From an uncultured Dehalococcoidia bacterium (GTDB taxonomy: Bacteria > Chloroflexota > Dehalococcoidia > Tepidiformales > Tepidiformaceae): DNA of 64,000 bases. The position numbers and the translations under genes are program-made. A model generated the notes under the pieces. It ran no database searches. It was not told the origin of the DNA and saw only the letters and a program-made list of their open reading frames with translations. Below, one piece after another: positions 7,922-16,244 of this stretch (the first letter of the stretch is position 1; the number at the start of each line of letters is the position of its first letter). The DNA lies in NCBI GenBank assembly GCA_938015525.1, contig CALLPC010000005.1:62001-126000 (forward strand). The letters are read 5' to 3'.

Positions 7922-8728
7922 ATGTCCGACGTCGTCCTTACCTCCACCGAAGACAGCGTCCTCGTCATCACCCTGAACCGGCCCGAATCCCTCAACGCCA
8001 TGAACCCCGCCATGCTCGATACCCTCGCCGCCGTCGCTGCCCGGGCGGCCGACGACCCCGCCGTCCGCTGCGTCGTCGTCACCGGCGCCGGCCGCGCCTT
8101 CTCCGCAGGCGGCGACGTCAAAGCCATGGCCGAGTCGAACGAACGCGCCGCCGCCGGCAGCGGTGCCGGCCTCGTCTCCCGGGTCGATGTGCTCCGCCAG
8201 CAGGAAGAGGTTTCACGCCTCCTCCACGAGATGCCGAAGCCGACCATCGCCGCGATTAACGGCGTCGCCGCCGGCGCCGGGCTCAGCATCGCCCTCGCCG
8301 CCGACCTCCGCATCGCCAGCGACCAGGCCCGCTTCACCACCGCCTTCGCGAAGGTCGGCTTCAGCGGCGACTTCGGCGGGACCTGGCTCCTCCAGCGCCT
8401 CGTCGGCCCGATGCGCGCCCGGGAACTCTACTTCCTCTCCGACATCATCGATGCCGCCCGCGCCCTCGAACTCGGCCTCGTCTCCCGCGTCGTCCCGCAC
8501 GACCAGTTCTGGGCCGAGACCATGGCCCTCGCAAAGCGGCTCGCCAGCGGCCCCACCCTCGCCTACGCCCGCATGAAGGACAACTTCGTCTTCGGCGAAA
8601 CCAACACCTTCGCCGATACCCTCACCCGCGAGGCCGAGAACATGATCGCCAGCGGCCAGACCGAAGACCACCGCAACGCCGCCCGGGCCTTCGTCGAAAA
8701 GCGCGAGCCCGTCTTCCACGGCCGCTGA
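7922..8728 (+). CDS. Enoyl-CoA hydratase/isomerase, PaaG-like
   Basis: A 268-residue crotonase-fold protein acting on acyl-CoA thioesters. The oxyanion-hole segments are GAGRAFSAGGDV and INGVAAGAGLSIALAADLRIA. The active-site region reads AFAKVGFSGDFGGTWLLQRLVG: it has an Asp in the SGDFGG turn, as in PaaG-type isomerases, rather than the two Glu of typical hydratases. Isomerase or ring-opening chemistry is therefore more likely than simple hydration. AAAGGA precedes the ATG. It is a single-gene unit, followed by an MFS gene with its own promoter signal. Confidence 0.85.
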   Translation: MSDVVLTSTEDSVLVITLNRPESLNAMNPAMLDTLAAVAARAADDPAVRCVVVTGAGRAFSAGGDVKAMAESNERAAAGSGAGLVSRVDVLRQQEEVSRLLHEMPKPTIAAINGVAAGAGLSIALAADLRIASDQARFTTAFAKVGFSGDFGGTWLLQRLVGPMRARELYFLSDIIDAARALELGLVSRVVPHDQFWAETMALAKRLASGPTLAYARMKDNFVFGETNTFADTLTREAENMIASGQTEDHRNAARAFVEKREPVFHGR

Positions 8729-8759
8729 ACCCCGGCAGGCAGCGCTCCCCGAAATTGAT

Positions 8760-8765
8760 TAAAGT
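8760..8765 (+). promoter_or_regulatory. -10 element of a leaderless start (MFS gene)
   Basis: TAAAGT ends 7 nt before the ATG at 8773, in a short AT-rich patch. Confidence 0.4.
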
Positions 8766-8772
8766 ACGCTGA

Positions 8773-10113
8773 ATGACAGCGCCGACCGCGCCGCACGCCC
8801 TTCCCCCCGCGGCCCGGCTCCTGCCGCGCCGCTGGTTCTACGGCTGGAACATCGCCATCGCCTGCGCCCTCCTCATGATGGTCGGCGTCGGCGTCGGCTA
8901 CTACGGCCTCCCCATCTTCCTCAAGCCCCTCAGGGATGCCCACGGCTGGACGACCGCCGAGGTGAGCTGGGCACCCGCCATCTACTTCTGCGTCTCCGGT
9001 CTCACCGCCGCTATCGTCGGCCCCTACGTCGATAAGTACGGCCCCCTCCGCTTCATGCTCATCGGGAGCGTCATCAACGGCGTGAGCGCGGCCCTCATCG
9101 GCATCGTGAACGAACTCTGGCAGCTCTACCTCGTCTACTTCGTCTTCGCCGTCGCCTTCGGCATGTCGAGCAACATCGCGGTGAACGCCATCCTCACCCG
9201 CTGGTTCATCCGCCGCCGCGCGCTCGCCATGAGCATCTCCTTCACCGGGGTGTCGCTCGGCGGAGTCGTCCTCGCGCCCATCGCCAGCCGTCTCATCGAT
9301 GCCGGCGGGCTCGAACTCGCCACCCCCGTCCTCGGCGCCCTCGTCATCATCACCGCCGTCCCGGTCATCCTCGGCGTCATCGTCTTCGACCCGCGGGACG
9401 TCGGCATGCTCCCCGACGGCGACCCCCCCGGGAGGGCCCAGCCGGCCGACGAGCACGCCGCCATCGCCGCCCAGATGCGCCCCTGGACCCGCGCCGAGGC
9501 CATCCGCACCGTCGGCTTCTGGGGCATCCTCATCGCCTTCCTCCTCGTCCTCATCGCCCAGACCGGCTACGTCGTCCACCAGGTCACCTTCCTCGAGGAC
9601 CGCCTCGGCTCCCGCAGCGCCGCCGCCTTCACCATCTCCGTCACCGCGTTCGGCTCCATCGTCGCCCGGCTCGCCGTCGGCATCTTCGCCGACAACGTCG
9701 ACCGGCGCCTCCTCACCGTCATCCTCTTCGTCGTCCAGGCGACCGCCATCATGGTCATCATCCACACCGACAGCATCCCGCTCACCTGGGCCCTCACCCT
9801 CGTCTTCGGCCTCACCATCGGCAACGTCTACATGATGCAGTCCCTCCTCGTCGGCGAAATCTTCGGCATGGTCTCCTTCGGCTCCATCTTCGGGCTCATC
9901 AGCCTCGCCGGGCAGGTCGGCAGCGGCCTCGGCCCCATCGGCGTCGGCATCATCCACGACGCGACCGGCGGCTATACCGTCCCCTTCACCATCACCGCCC
10001 TCCTCACCTACCTCGCGGCCTTCGCCGTCCTCTTCGCCCGCCCAGCCAGACCCCGCGCCGTGGCCGATTCGGCCATCGCTCCAACCGTCCGCACCCTCTC
10101 CGGCGCCGAGTGA
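8773..10113 (+). CDS. MFS transporter, monocarboxylate/oxalate-formate antiporter-like
   Basis: A 446-residue membrane protein with about 12 TM segments. The start region (RRWFYGWNIAIACALLM, then GYYGLPIFLKPL and GWTTAEVSWA) is typical of the OFA/monocarboxylate MFS branch, whose members move small organic acids. The central cytoplasmic loop is hydrophilic (PDGDPPGRAQPADEH). TAAAGT 7 nt before the ATG suggests a leaderless transcript. Neighbouring acyl-CoA enzymes fit uptake of a carboxylic acid, but the substrate is not shown. Confidence 0.82.
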   Translation: MTAPTAPHALPPAARLLPRRWFYGWNIAIACALLMMVGVGVGYYGLPIFLKPLRDAHGWTTAEVSWAPAIYFCVSGLTAAIVGPYVDKYGPLRFMLIGSVINGVSAALIGIVNELWQLYLVYFVFAVAFGMSSNIAVNAILTRWFIRRRALAMSISFTGVSLGGVVLAPIASRLIDAGGLELATPVLGALVIITAVPVILGVIVFDPRDVGMLPDGDPPGRAQPADEHAAIAAQMRPWTRAEAIRTVGFWGILIAFLLVLIAQTGYVVHQVTFLEDRLGSRSAAAFTISVTAFGSIVARLAVGIFADNVDRRLLTVILFVVQATAIMVIIHTDSIPLTWALTLVFGLTIGNVYMMQSLLVGEIFGMVSFGSIFGLISLAGQVGSGLGPIGVGIIHDATGGYTVPFTITALLTYLAAFAVLFARPARPRAVADSAIAPTVRTLSGAE

Positions 10114-10193
10114 CGCGATAGACACTCCTTCGTCCCCGCATCAGAATCCGCAATCTGGACGGAACGATAACCGGATTCCGGCCGGGCGCCTGC

Positions 10194-10199
10194 CATACT
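10194..10199 (+). promoter_or_regulatory. -10 element of a leaderless start (GNAT gene)
   Basis: CATACT, one mismatch from TATACT, ends 6 nt before the ATG at 10206. Confidence 0.4.
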
Positions 10200-10205
10200 C
10201 GACCT

Positions 10206-10799
10206 ATGGATGTCACGTTTCCGCCCGAGCGCCGGTTCACGACGCGCTCCGGTCAGGCGATGCGGCTGCGCCCTATCCGCCCGGAGGACGTCCCCAACCT
10301 GTTCGCGTTCCGGGAACGGGTCTCCCGCGAAAGCCTCCGCATGCGCTACTTCACCCCGCGCCGCCGCCTGACCGAGGAGCTCGCCCGCCATCTCTGCACC
10401 GTCGACTTCCGTGACCGCGCCGCCTTCGTCGCCAGTCCGCTCGAAAGCGACACGATCCACGGCATCGGCCGTTATGAGCGCGACACTCCCCGCTCCGCCG
10501 AGGTCGCCTTCATCGTCGAAGACGCCCTCCAGGGCCAGGGCATCGGCCCCGCCCTCCTCGAGCGGCTCGCCGAGCACGCCCGCGGCCAGGGCATCGACCG
10601 CTTCACCGCCGTCGTCCTCTGCGAAAACACCCCGATGCTCACCGTGCTTCGCAACTCCCCCTTCCGCCCGCAGGTCACCGTCGAGGGCGATTGTGCCTTC
10701 GTCAAGCTCGACCTCACGGTCCTCGCCGGGCCGGCGGCCCGCCCGGCAGCCCGGGGCCTCGCGTCCGCGCCGCTCCGCCGGCTCACCTCCCCGGCCTGA
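10206..10799 (+). CDS. GNAT-family N-acetyltransferase
   Basis: A 197-residue protein with one GNAT domain. The LRPIRPEDVPNLFAF start, the strand AEVAFIVEDALQGQGIG carrying the acetyl-CoA-binding Q-x-x-G-x-G-type motif, and VVLCENTPML later are typical. It resembles the acetyltransferase modules of Pat-type lysine acetylases and ADP-forming acetyl-CoA synthetases, without the regulatory or synthetase parts. A possible role is protein lysine acetylation (inference). It converges on pepA with a 33-bp gap. Confidence 0.8.
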   Translation: MDVTFPPERRFTTRSGQAMRLRPIRPEDVPNLFAFRERVSRESLRMRYFTPRRRLTEELARHLCTVDFRDRAAFVASPLESDTIHGIGRYERDTPRSAEVAFIVEDALQGQGIGPALLERLAEHARGQGIDRFTAVVLCENTPMLTVLRNSPFRPQVTVEGDCAFVKLDLTVLAGPAARPAARGLASAPLRRLTSPA

Positions 10800-10832
10800 G
10801 CCGGCGAATGGCCCCGGCCAGGGCCGCGAGCC

Positions 10833-12344
10833 TCACGCCTCCGATAGCCGCAGCCCCAGGTTGATCAGCGCCCGTACGCTATAGCCGCTCGCCCCTTTCG
10901 TCGCCCAGCCCCGGTCCGCCGAGAGGTTGTCCACCCCCGCGATATCCAGGTGCACCCATGGGGTCTTCCCCGCAAACGGCTCGAGGAACTTCGCCCCAAC
11001 GATCGTCCCCGCGCCCCGGTTCCCCGTCCCCACGTTCCGGCAGTCCGCCACGTCGCTCTTGATGAACTCGTCGTACTCCTTCCACATCGGCAGCCGCCAC
11101 GTCTTCTCCCCCGCCGCCGCTGCCGCCTCTTCCACCTGCCGGCAGAGCGTCTCGTCGTTCGTCATCAGCGCGTAGCAGATATCGCCCAGCGCGGTCGTCA
11201 CCGCGCCGGTCAGCGTCGCCACGTCGACGATCCGCTTTGCCCCCAGTTCGTTCGCCCAGCAGAGCGCATCGGCGAGCACCAGCCGCCCTTCCGCATCCGT
11301 GTTGATCACCTCGATCGTTCGCCCGTTCATCGCCCGCACCACGTCGCCCGGCTTCGTCGCACTCCCCGAGGGCATGTTTTCGGTGCACGGCGCAATCGCG
11401 ACGACGTTCACCTTCGCCCCCAGCCGGGCCAGCGCCCACGCCGCCGCGATGACGGACGCCGCCCCGGTCATGTCGGCCTTCATCGCCTCCATGTTCGCCG
11501 CCGGCTTGATGCTGATCCCGCCCGTGTCGAACGTGATGCCTTTGCCGACCAGCGCGAGGTCCCACCCCTCGCCCCCGCGCCCGCGCCAGCCGAGCCGGAC
11601 GAGCTTCGGCGGCTCGGCGCTCCCCTTCGCCACCGAGAGCAGCGCTCCCATCCCCTTCCGCTCCATCTCCCGGCGCTCCAGCACCTCGAACTCCATCCCC
11701 GCCTCGCGGGCGAGCGCCTCCGCCCGCTCCGCCAGCATGGTCGGCGTCAGGTGGTTCGACGGCTCGTTCGCCCAGTCCCGCGCGATGTTCGTCGCCTCGG
11801 CCAGCACCGTGCCCCGCTCGACTGCCCGCTGCATCGCCGCGACCTTCCCCCCGTCGTGCTCGACGATGACGACCTCATCGATCTCGGCCCGCTCCTCGTC
11901 GTTCGCCGTCTTGTGCTTCAGGAAGCGGTAGCCCCCGAGGATCGACCCCTCCGCAATCGCCTGGGCCGCTGCCTCAGGGTCGAGCCCCCCGACCCCGGCC
12001 CCGTGCGCCAGCGTCGCGACCTTCCGGACCCCCGGCCGGCGCAGGCCCCGCACCACGTTCGCTGCCAGGTTCCGCACCGCGTCGATATCGAAGCCCTCGC
12101 GGCTTCCCAGCCCGGCCACCGCCACCCGCGGCGCCGGGATGCGCCCGAGCGTGTGGAGCACCACCAGCTCCCCCGACTTCCCGCGCAGGTCCCCGGCTGC
12201 GATGACCTTCGAAATCGCCCCCTCCAGCGCCCGGTCCACCGCCCCCGTCCCGCCCCCCGGCGCCGTCACCCCCTCGAACAGGTTGACCACCAGCACATCC
12301 GCCCCGTACCGGGCGATATCGCCCTGCTCGACTCGAACCTTCAC
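10833..12344 (-). CDS. pepA: Leucyl aminopeptidase (M17)
   Basis: A 503-residue M17 metallo-aminopeptidase that removes N-terminal residues from peptides. The signature NTDAEGRL is intact and VGKGITFDTGGISIKP supplies further metal and substrate ligands; the N-terminal regulatory domain is also present. The GTG at 12344 follows a GGGGGAAAAG purine tract; longer in-frame extensions read into the intergenic region. It is divergent from the PAP2 gene, with about 100 bp between the starts. Confidence 0.92.
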   Translation of the reverse strand: MKVRVEQGDIARYGADVLVVNLFEGVTAPGGGTGAVDRALEGAISKVIAAGDLRGKSGELVVLHTLGRIPAPRVAVAGLGSREGFDIDAVRNLAANVVRGLRRPGVRKVATLAHGAGVGGLDPEAAAQAIAEGSILGGYRFLKHKTANDEERAEIDEVVIVEHDGGKVAAMQRAVERGTVLAEATNIARDWANEPSNHLTPTMLAERAEALAREAGMEFEVLERREMERKGMGALLSVAKGSAEPPKLVRLGWRGRGGEGWDLALVGKGITFDTGGISIKPAANMEAMKADMTGAASVIAAAWALARLGAKVNVVAIAPCTENMPSGSATKPGDVVRAMNGRTIEVINTDAEGRLVLADALCWANELGAKRIVDVATLTGAVTTALGDICYALMTNDETLCRQVEEAAAAAGEKTWRLPMWKEYDEFIKSDVADCRNVGTGNRGAGTIVGAKFLEPFAGKTPWVHLDIAGVDNLSADRGWATKGASGYSVRALINLGLRLSEA

Positions 12345-12447
12345 GTGCTTTTCCCCCGTCAGACTCCCGGCCTTGCGCCGGCATGCTACCTTGAACACTG
12401 CATTATCGCCGCGCCTCGACCGGCCGGCCACCGAAGCTCACGAAACG

Positions 12448-13242
12448 ATGTCCCGGCCTGCCGAACGCCTCCTCGAACCCAGCCTCCGCGCCTGGCGCGT
12501 CATCCGACGCTACGGCATCTACGAGGCTATCGTCGTCGTGGTCGCCTTCCTCATCTACTTCACCGTTCGCAGCATGGTCGTCGGCCGCGCCGGCGAAGCG
12601 GTGGTCCGCGCCGTTTACCTCATCGAACTCGAGCGGCAGCTCCACATCTACTGGGAGCTCCGCATGCAGGCCTGGATTCTCGATTCCTACTGGGCCATCA
12701 AGGCCATGAACTGGGTCTACTTCTGGGGTCATATGCCCCTCGTCGCGCTCCTCGCGGTCTGGCTCTTCCTCGCCCACCGTCACGCCTACTACCGCACCCG
12801 CAACGCCTTCCTCGCCTCCGGCGCCATCGGCGTCGTCATCTACTGGCTCTTCCCCGTCGCCCCGCCGCGGCTCGTTCCCTTCTCCGGGTTCATCGACACC
12901 ATGGCCGCCTTCGACCGCTTCGGCTACAACGCCCAGGAAACCGAGGCCTTCGTCAACCCCTTCGCCGCCGTCCCCAGCCTCCACTTCGGCTGGGCCCTCC
13001 TCCTCGGCGCCGTCGTCGCATGGGTCGGGCGGCACCCCGTCGCCCTCGCTTTCGGCATCGCCTGGCCGGTCGCCATGTTCCTCGCCGTCGTCATGACCGG
13101 GAACCACTTCATCCTCGATGCGGTCTTCGGCGGGGTCGTCGCCTTCGCCGGGTTCGGTATCGCTCTCGCCGTCGAACGCGCCTGGCCGGCCTTCACCCGT
13201 GCCCTCGCGGCCCGTCTCCCCGCCCCCCATCACTCCGCCTGA
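12448..13242 (+). CDS. PAP2-family integral membrane phosphatase/transferase
   Basis: A 264-residue membrane protein with about six TM segments. The three PAP2 motif regions are visible as FPVAPPRL, VPSLHFGWALL and GNHFILDAVFGG. The pattern is closest to the inositolphosphorylceramide synthase/AUR1-like PAP2_3 group, whose members act on lipid phosphates or transfer phospho-head groups. The ATG at 12448 is the first Met after the divergent promoter region; the open frame extends upstream into pepA but that part is a shadow. Confidence 0.78.
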   Translation: MSRPAERLLEPSLRAWRVIRRYGIYEAIVVVVAFLIYFTVRSMVVGRAGEAVVRAVYLIELERQLHIYWELRMQAWILDSYWAIKAMNWVYFWGHMPLVALLAVWLFLAHRHAYYRTRNAFLASGAIGVVIYWLFPVAPPRLVPFSGFIDTMAAFDRFGYNAQETEAFVNPFAAVPSLHFGWALLLGAVVAWVGRHPVALAFGIAWPVAMFLAVVMTGNHFILDAVFGGVVAFAGFGIALAVERAWPAFTRALAARLPAPHHSA

Positions 13243-13263
13243 CCAATTTTCGCTCCCGATATC

Positions 13264-13269
13264 TACAAT
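13264..13269 (+). promoter_or_regulatory. -10 element of aldehyde dehydrogenase gene
   Basis: TACAAT in an AT-richer patch, about 75 nt upstream of the GTG start. The intervening leader is GC-rich and can fold (GCCGG/CCGGC). Confidence 0.4.
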
Positions 13270-13346
13270 ACAGGAGGCCCTGTCCGCCGGCCCGGCAGCA
13301 GCCGGCGTCAGCCCGCCAGCATTCCCCCAGGAGGAGGCCCCTACCC

Positions 13347-14831
13347 GTGACATCCGTCGCAGAACGCCCCGGCGTCACCACCTATCAGCAGTTCATCGAT
13401 GGCGAATGGGTCGACGCCGTCAGCGGCGCCACCTTCACCCGCACCAGCCCGTACGACGGCTCCCCCGTCGGCATCTACCCCAACAGCGGCACCGAAGATG
13501 CCCAGCGCGCCATCCTCGCCGCCCGCCGCGCCTTCGACGAAACCTCCTGGCCAACCTCTCCCGCCGCCGACCGCGCCGCCATCCTCCGCCGGGCCGCCGA
13601 CCTCCTCGTCCAGCGCGCCGACGCCTTTGCCACCTGCATCGCCGCCGAGGTCGGCAAGCCGAAGACCATGGCCCTCGGCGAAGTCATGCTCACCGCCGAG
13701 GTCTTCCAGCTCTTCGCCGCGAAGGCCCTCAACCTGAAGGGCGAATCCTTCACCCAGCAGCTCCCCGACGCCATCGGCATCGTCGCGCACGAGCCCGTCG
13801 GCGTCGTCGGCATCATCACCCCCTGGAACTTCCCCCTCATCCTCATCTCCTGGAAGATCGGGCCCGCCATCGCCGCGGGCTGCACCATGGTGGCGAAACC
13901 CTCCCACTACACGCCCGGCTCCACCCTCATGCTCGCCGGGCTCCTCGCCGAAGCCGGCCTCCCGAAGGGCGTCTTCAACGTCGTCACCAGCGAAACCGAT
14001 AACGGCGCCCTCGTCGGCCAGCACATCGCCGCCTCCGAACTCGTCGATAAGGTCGCCTTCACCGGCTCTACGGCCAGCGGCAAAGCCGTCATGCGCGCCG
14101 CTGCCAACAACGTCAAGAAAATCTCCCTCGAGCTCGGCGGCAAATCCCCGAACATCGTCTTCCCCGATGCCCCCATCGATGCCGCCGTTGCCGGCGCCTT
14201 CTTCGGCATCTACCTCAACAGCGGCCAGGTCTGCCAGGCCGGCTCCCGCCTCCTCGTCGCCAGGCCCATCAAAGACGAATTCGTCGGCAAGCTCACGGCT
14301 CTCAGCCAGACCCTCAAACTCGGCGACCCCTTCGACCCCGCCACCACCATGGGGCCCATCATCAACGAAAACCAGCTCGCCAAGGTCGAGAACTACCTCG
14401 AACGCGGCAAGCAGGAGGCGAAGCTCCTCATCGGGGGCTCCCGCGCCACCGACCCCGGCCTCGAAAAGGGCCTCTTCGTCAAACCCACCATCTTCGACGA
14501 AGTCTCGAACCAGGCCACCATCGCCCGCGAAGAGATCTTCGGCCCCGTCCTCTCCGTCCTCACCTTCGATGACCTCGACGACGTCATCCGGACTGCCAAC
14601 GACACCATGTACGGCCTCGCTGCCGCCGTCTGGACCCGCGACATCAACGTCGCCTTCAAGGTCGCCAAAGGCCTCCGCGCCGGCACCGTCTGGGTGAACG
14701 CCTACCACAGCACGGGCCTCTACAACATGCCCTACGGCGGCTACAAGCAGAGCGGCCTCGGGCGCGAACTCGGCGACCTCGGCCTCGAGGAGTACATGGA
14801 GACCAAGTCCATCCAGATCAAGCTCCAGTAA
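13347..14831 (+). CDS. Aldehyde dehydrogenase (NAD(P)+-dependent)
   Basis: A 494-residue ALDH-superfamily enzyme oxidising an aldehyde to a carboxylate. Motifs include GIITPWNFPL, the catalytic Glu segment LELGGKSPNIVF, the nucleophile segment NSGQVCQAG and the C-terminal GGYKQSGLGRELG. The GTG at 13347 follows an AGGAGGAGG box (13329-13337) by 9 nt. It is followed by a 13-bp terminator hairpin. The substrate cannot be assigned; the overall form matches broad-range or betaine-aldehyde types. Confidence 0.9.
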   Translation: MTSVAERPGVTTYQQFIDGEWVDAVSGATFTRTSPYDGSPVGIYPNSGTEDAQRAILAARRAFDETSWPTSPAADRAAILRRAADLLVQRADAFATCIAAEVGKPKTMALGEVMLTAEVFQLFAAKALNLKGESFTQQLPDAIGIVAHEPVGVVGIITPWNFPLILISWKIGPAIAAGCTMVAKPSHYTPGSTLMLAGLLAEAGLPKGVFNVVTSETDNGALVGQHIAASELVDKVAFTGSTASGKAVMRAAANNVKKISLELGGKSPNIVFPDAPIDAAVAGAFFGIYLNSGQVCQAGSRLLVARPIKDEFVGKLTALSQTLKLGDPFDPATTMGPIINENQLAKVENYLERGKQEAKLLIGGSRATDPGLEKGLFVKPTIFDEVSNQATIAREEIFGPVLSVLTFDDLDDVIRTANDTMYGLAAAVWTRDINVAFKVAKGLRAGTVWVNAYHSTGLYNMPYGGYKQSGLGRELGDLGLEEYMETKSIQIKLQ

Positions 14832-14857
14832 ACCCCGCCGGTCCAGCCTCCCGTCAG

Positions 14858-14891
14858 ACCGGGTCTGCCGCGCCCGCCCGGCAGACCCGGT
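14858..14891. terminator. Bidirectional terminator-like hairpin
   Basis: A perfect 13-bp stem (14858-14870 with 14879-14891) and 8-nt loop lie between the convergent aldehyde dehydrogenase and the 110-aa gene. Only a short T run follows on the + strand. Confidence 0.6.
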
Positions 14892-14906
14892 TTCACCTGC
14901 CGCCGT

Positions 14907-15239
14907 TCAGTTGATCGACGCAAAGACGCGCAGCGGCGGCACCGGGGCATAGATTTCGAACCGCAGCTCCGCCAGCCGGTCGGCCCACTGCTCCAGTGTC
15001 CCCCGGGCGTACGCGGCCTCCGCGCTCTGCAGCGCCTGGCCGACCGCCTCGCCGTCGCGCAGCACGTACACCGCCAGCACCTCGCCGCCCGGGGTGAACG
15101 CGGCCCGCACCCCGACGACGCCCGGCACAGCCCGCGTATCGCGCAGGTGCACCTCGCGCACCCAGCGATAAAACGGCTCCGCCTCGCCGGCCAGCGGCCG
15201 TGCCCGCATCACCATCACCGGCCGGGCCGGTCCGCTCAC
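14907..15239 (-). CDS. Hypothetical protein, dimeric alpha/beta-barrel-like (110 aa)
   Basis: A small soluble protein without signal peptide. The pattern of a strand (VMVMRARP), helix (AEPFYRWVREVHL), strand and another strand-helix pair (VLAVYVLRD, then an Ala-rich helix) resembles a dimeric alpha/beta-barrel (EthD-like) fold, but this is only a fold guess. The start ATG overlaps the kinase stop by 4 bp, so the two are translationally coupled. Confidence 0.55.
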   Translation of the reverse strand: MSGPARPVMVMRARPLAGEAEPFYRWVREVHLRDTRAVPGVVGVRAAFTPGGEVLAVYVLRDGEAVGQALQSAEAAYARGTLEQWADRLAELRFEIYAPVPPLRVFASIN

Positions 15240-15763
15240 CGCAGCCGCTCCACCAGCCGGGCGATCAACGCGAGGCTCGGCTCGAGGTCGAAACGCGTAT
15301 CGACCACCACCGCCGGCAGCTCCAGCGGCTCCGCCCGCCCCAGCATCCGCTCGAACACCTCCACCCCCGCCTGCGAATGCCCCTCCCGCGGGCGGGCCAG
15401 CCGCCGTCGCACCACCTCCTCCGGCGCAGTCACCCGCACGGCCACGACCCCCGCCGCCTGCCTCCCCAGGCAGAGGAAGCGCCGCCGATCCCGCCGCGAC
15501 AGGTTCGTCGCGTCCATGATGACCGTCTGTCCCCCGGCCAGCCCGTCCGCCACGAGCGCTTCAGCGCGCGCGAACACCGCCCCGTGCTCTGCCGGGGCGT
15601 ACGCCGGTTCGGGGAACAGCTGCCGCCGGATGGCATCGCTCTCCACGTGCACCGCCCCCAGCCGCTCCGCGAGCCGTTTCGCCAGCGTCGTCTTGCCGCT
15701 CCCCGGCACCCCCGAGAGCAGGACCAGCACGCCGTGACCGTTCGCCGGATTGCCGGTAACCAT
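15236..15763 (-). CDS. P-loop kinase / AAA-type ATPase (gluconokinase-like)
   Basis: A 175-residue nucleotide-binding protein with a Walker A motif GVPGSGKTT near the N-terminus and a DATNLSRRDRRRF segment typical of small zeta-toxin/polynucleotide kinase-like P-loop kinases. An Arg-rich lid (EEVVRRRLARPREG) follows. It probably phosphorylates a small molecule or nucleic acid end; the substrate is unknown. TAGCAT at 15770-15775 lies 6 nt before the ATG at 15763, so that start is preferred over the ATG at 15769. It is coupled to the downstream 110-aa gene. Confidence 0.75.
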   Translation of the reverse strand: MVTGNPANGHGVLVLLSGVPGSGKTTLAKRLAERLGAVHVESDAIRRQLFPEPAYAPAEHGAVFARAEALVADGLAGGQTVIMDATNLSRRDRRRFLCLGRQAAGVVAVRVTAPEEVVRRRLARPREGHSQAGVEVFERMLGRAEPLELPAVVVDTRFDLEPSLALIARLVERLR

Positions 15764-15769
15764 GCCCAT

Positions 15770-15775
15770 ATGCTA
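15770..15775 (-). promoter_or_regulatory. -10 element of a leaderless start (kinase gene)
   Basis: TAGCAT on the minus strand, 6 nt before the ATG at 15763. It abuts the alternative ATG at 15769. Confidence 0.45.
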
Positions 15776-15821
15776 GCGTGAAGGCGTAGAGACGACAGGA
15801 AAAGGAAGACAGAGAACAAGG

Positions 15822-16088
15822 TTGCTGACCAAAGAGCGCAAGACCGACCTCATCAAGGAGTTCGGCACCCACCCGACGGATACCGGGTCCCCGGAAGTGC
15901 AGGTCGCCATCCTGACCGAGCGAATCAAATACCTGACCGAGCACCTCAAGGCCCACAAGCACGACTACCATACCCGTCGCGGGCTGCTCAAGCTCGTCGG
16001 GCAGCGTCGGCGGCAGCTCCGCTACCTCAACAGCCGCGACGTCAACCGGTATCGCGAACTGATCGCCCGCCTCGGCCTCCGCAAATAG
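15822..16088 (+). CDS. rpsO: 30S ribosomal protein S15
   Basis: An 88-residue protein matching S15 along its whole length ([37 protein letters not shown]). It binds 16S rRNA in the central domain. The start is TTG at 15822 with a purine-rich AAGGAAG tract upstream. A factor-independent terminator overlaps its stop codon. The rpsO-pnp order is the one found in many bacteria. Confidence 0.96.
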   Translation: MLTKERKTDLIKEFGTHPTDTGSPEVQVAILTERIKYLTEHLKAHKHDYHTRRGLLKLVGQRRRQLRYLNSRDVNRYRELIARLGLRK

Positions 16089-16100
16089 CGGAGGCTTTTT
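16075..16100 (+). terminator. Rho-independent terminator of rpsO
   Basis: A perfect 8-bp stem GCCTCCGC/GCGGAGGC with a 5-nt loop is followed by five T. The stem includes the last codons and stop of rpsO. It probably attenuates rather than fully isolates pnp. Confidence 0.85.
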
Positions 16101-16244
16101 CGCTCCCCGCGGGGTCCGCAACCGCCCCGCTGTCGCCTTCCTCACCTGCGTCCCGCCATCGCGGAGCCGCCGCGAAACGGGCACCGTGGCCCAACCCCCC
16201 ACGGCCACTCCAGCAGCTGAGATGAAGCACACGAATTGACTACC

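Noticed and set aside
12345-12431. Longer pepA N-terminus
   Set aside because: The extension (AGRSRRGDNAVFK) is not protein-like and the GTG at 12344 has a good purine-rich ribosome-binding tract.
10950-14831. A 1293-codon open frame on the + strand
   Set aside because: Only its 3' end (from the GTG at 13347) is a real gene, the aldehyde dehydrogenase. The rest is an Arg/His/Pro-rich antisense or out-of-frame translation of pepA and PAP2 produced by high GC.
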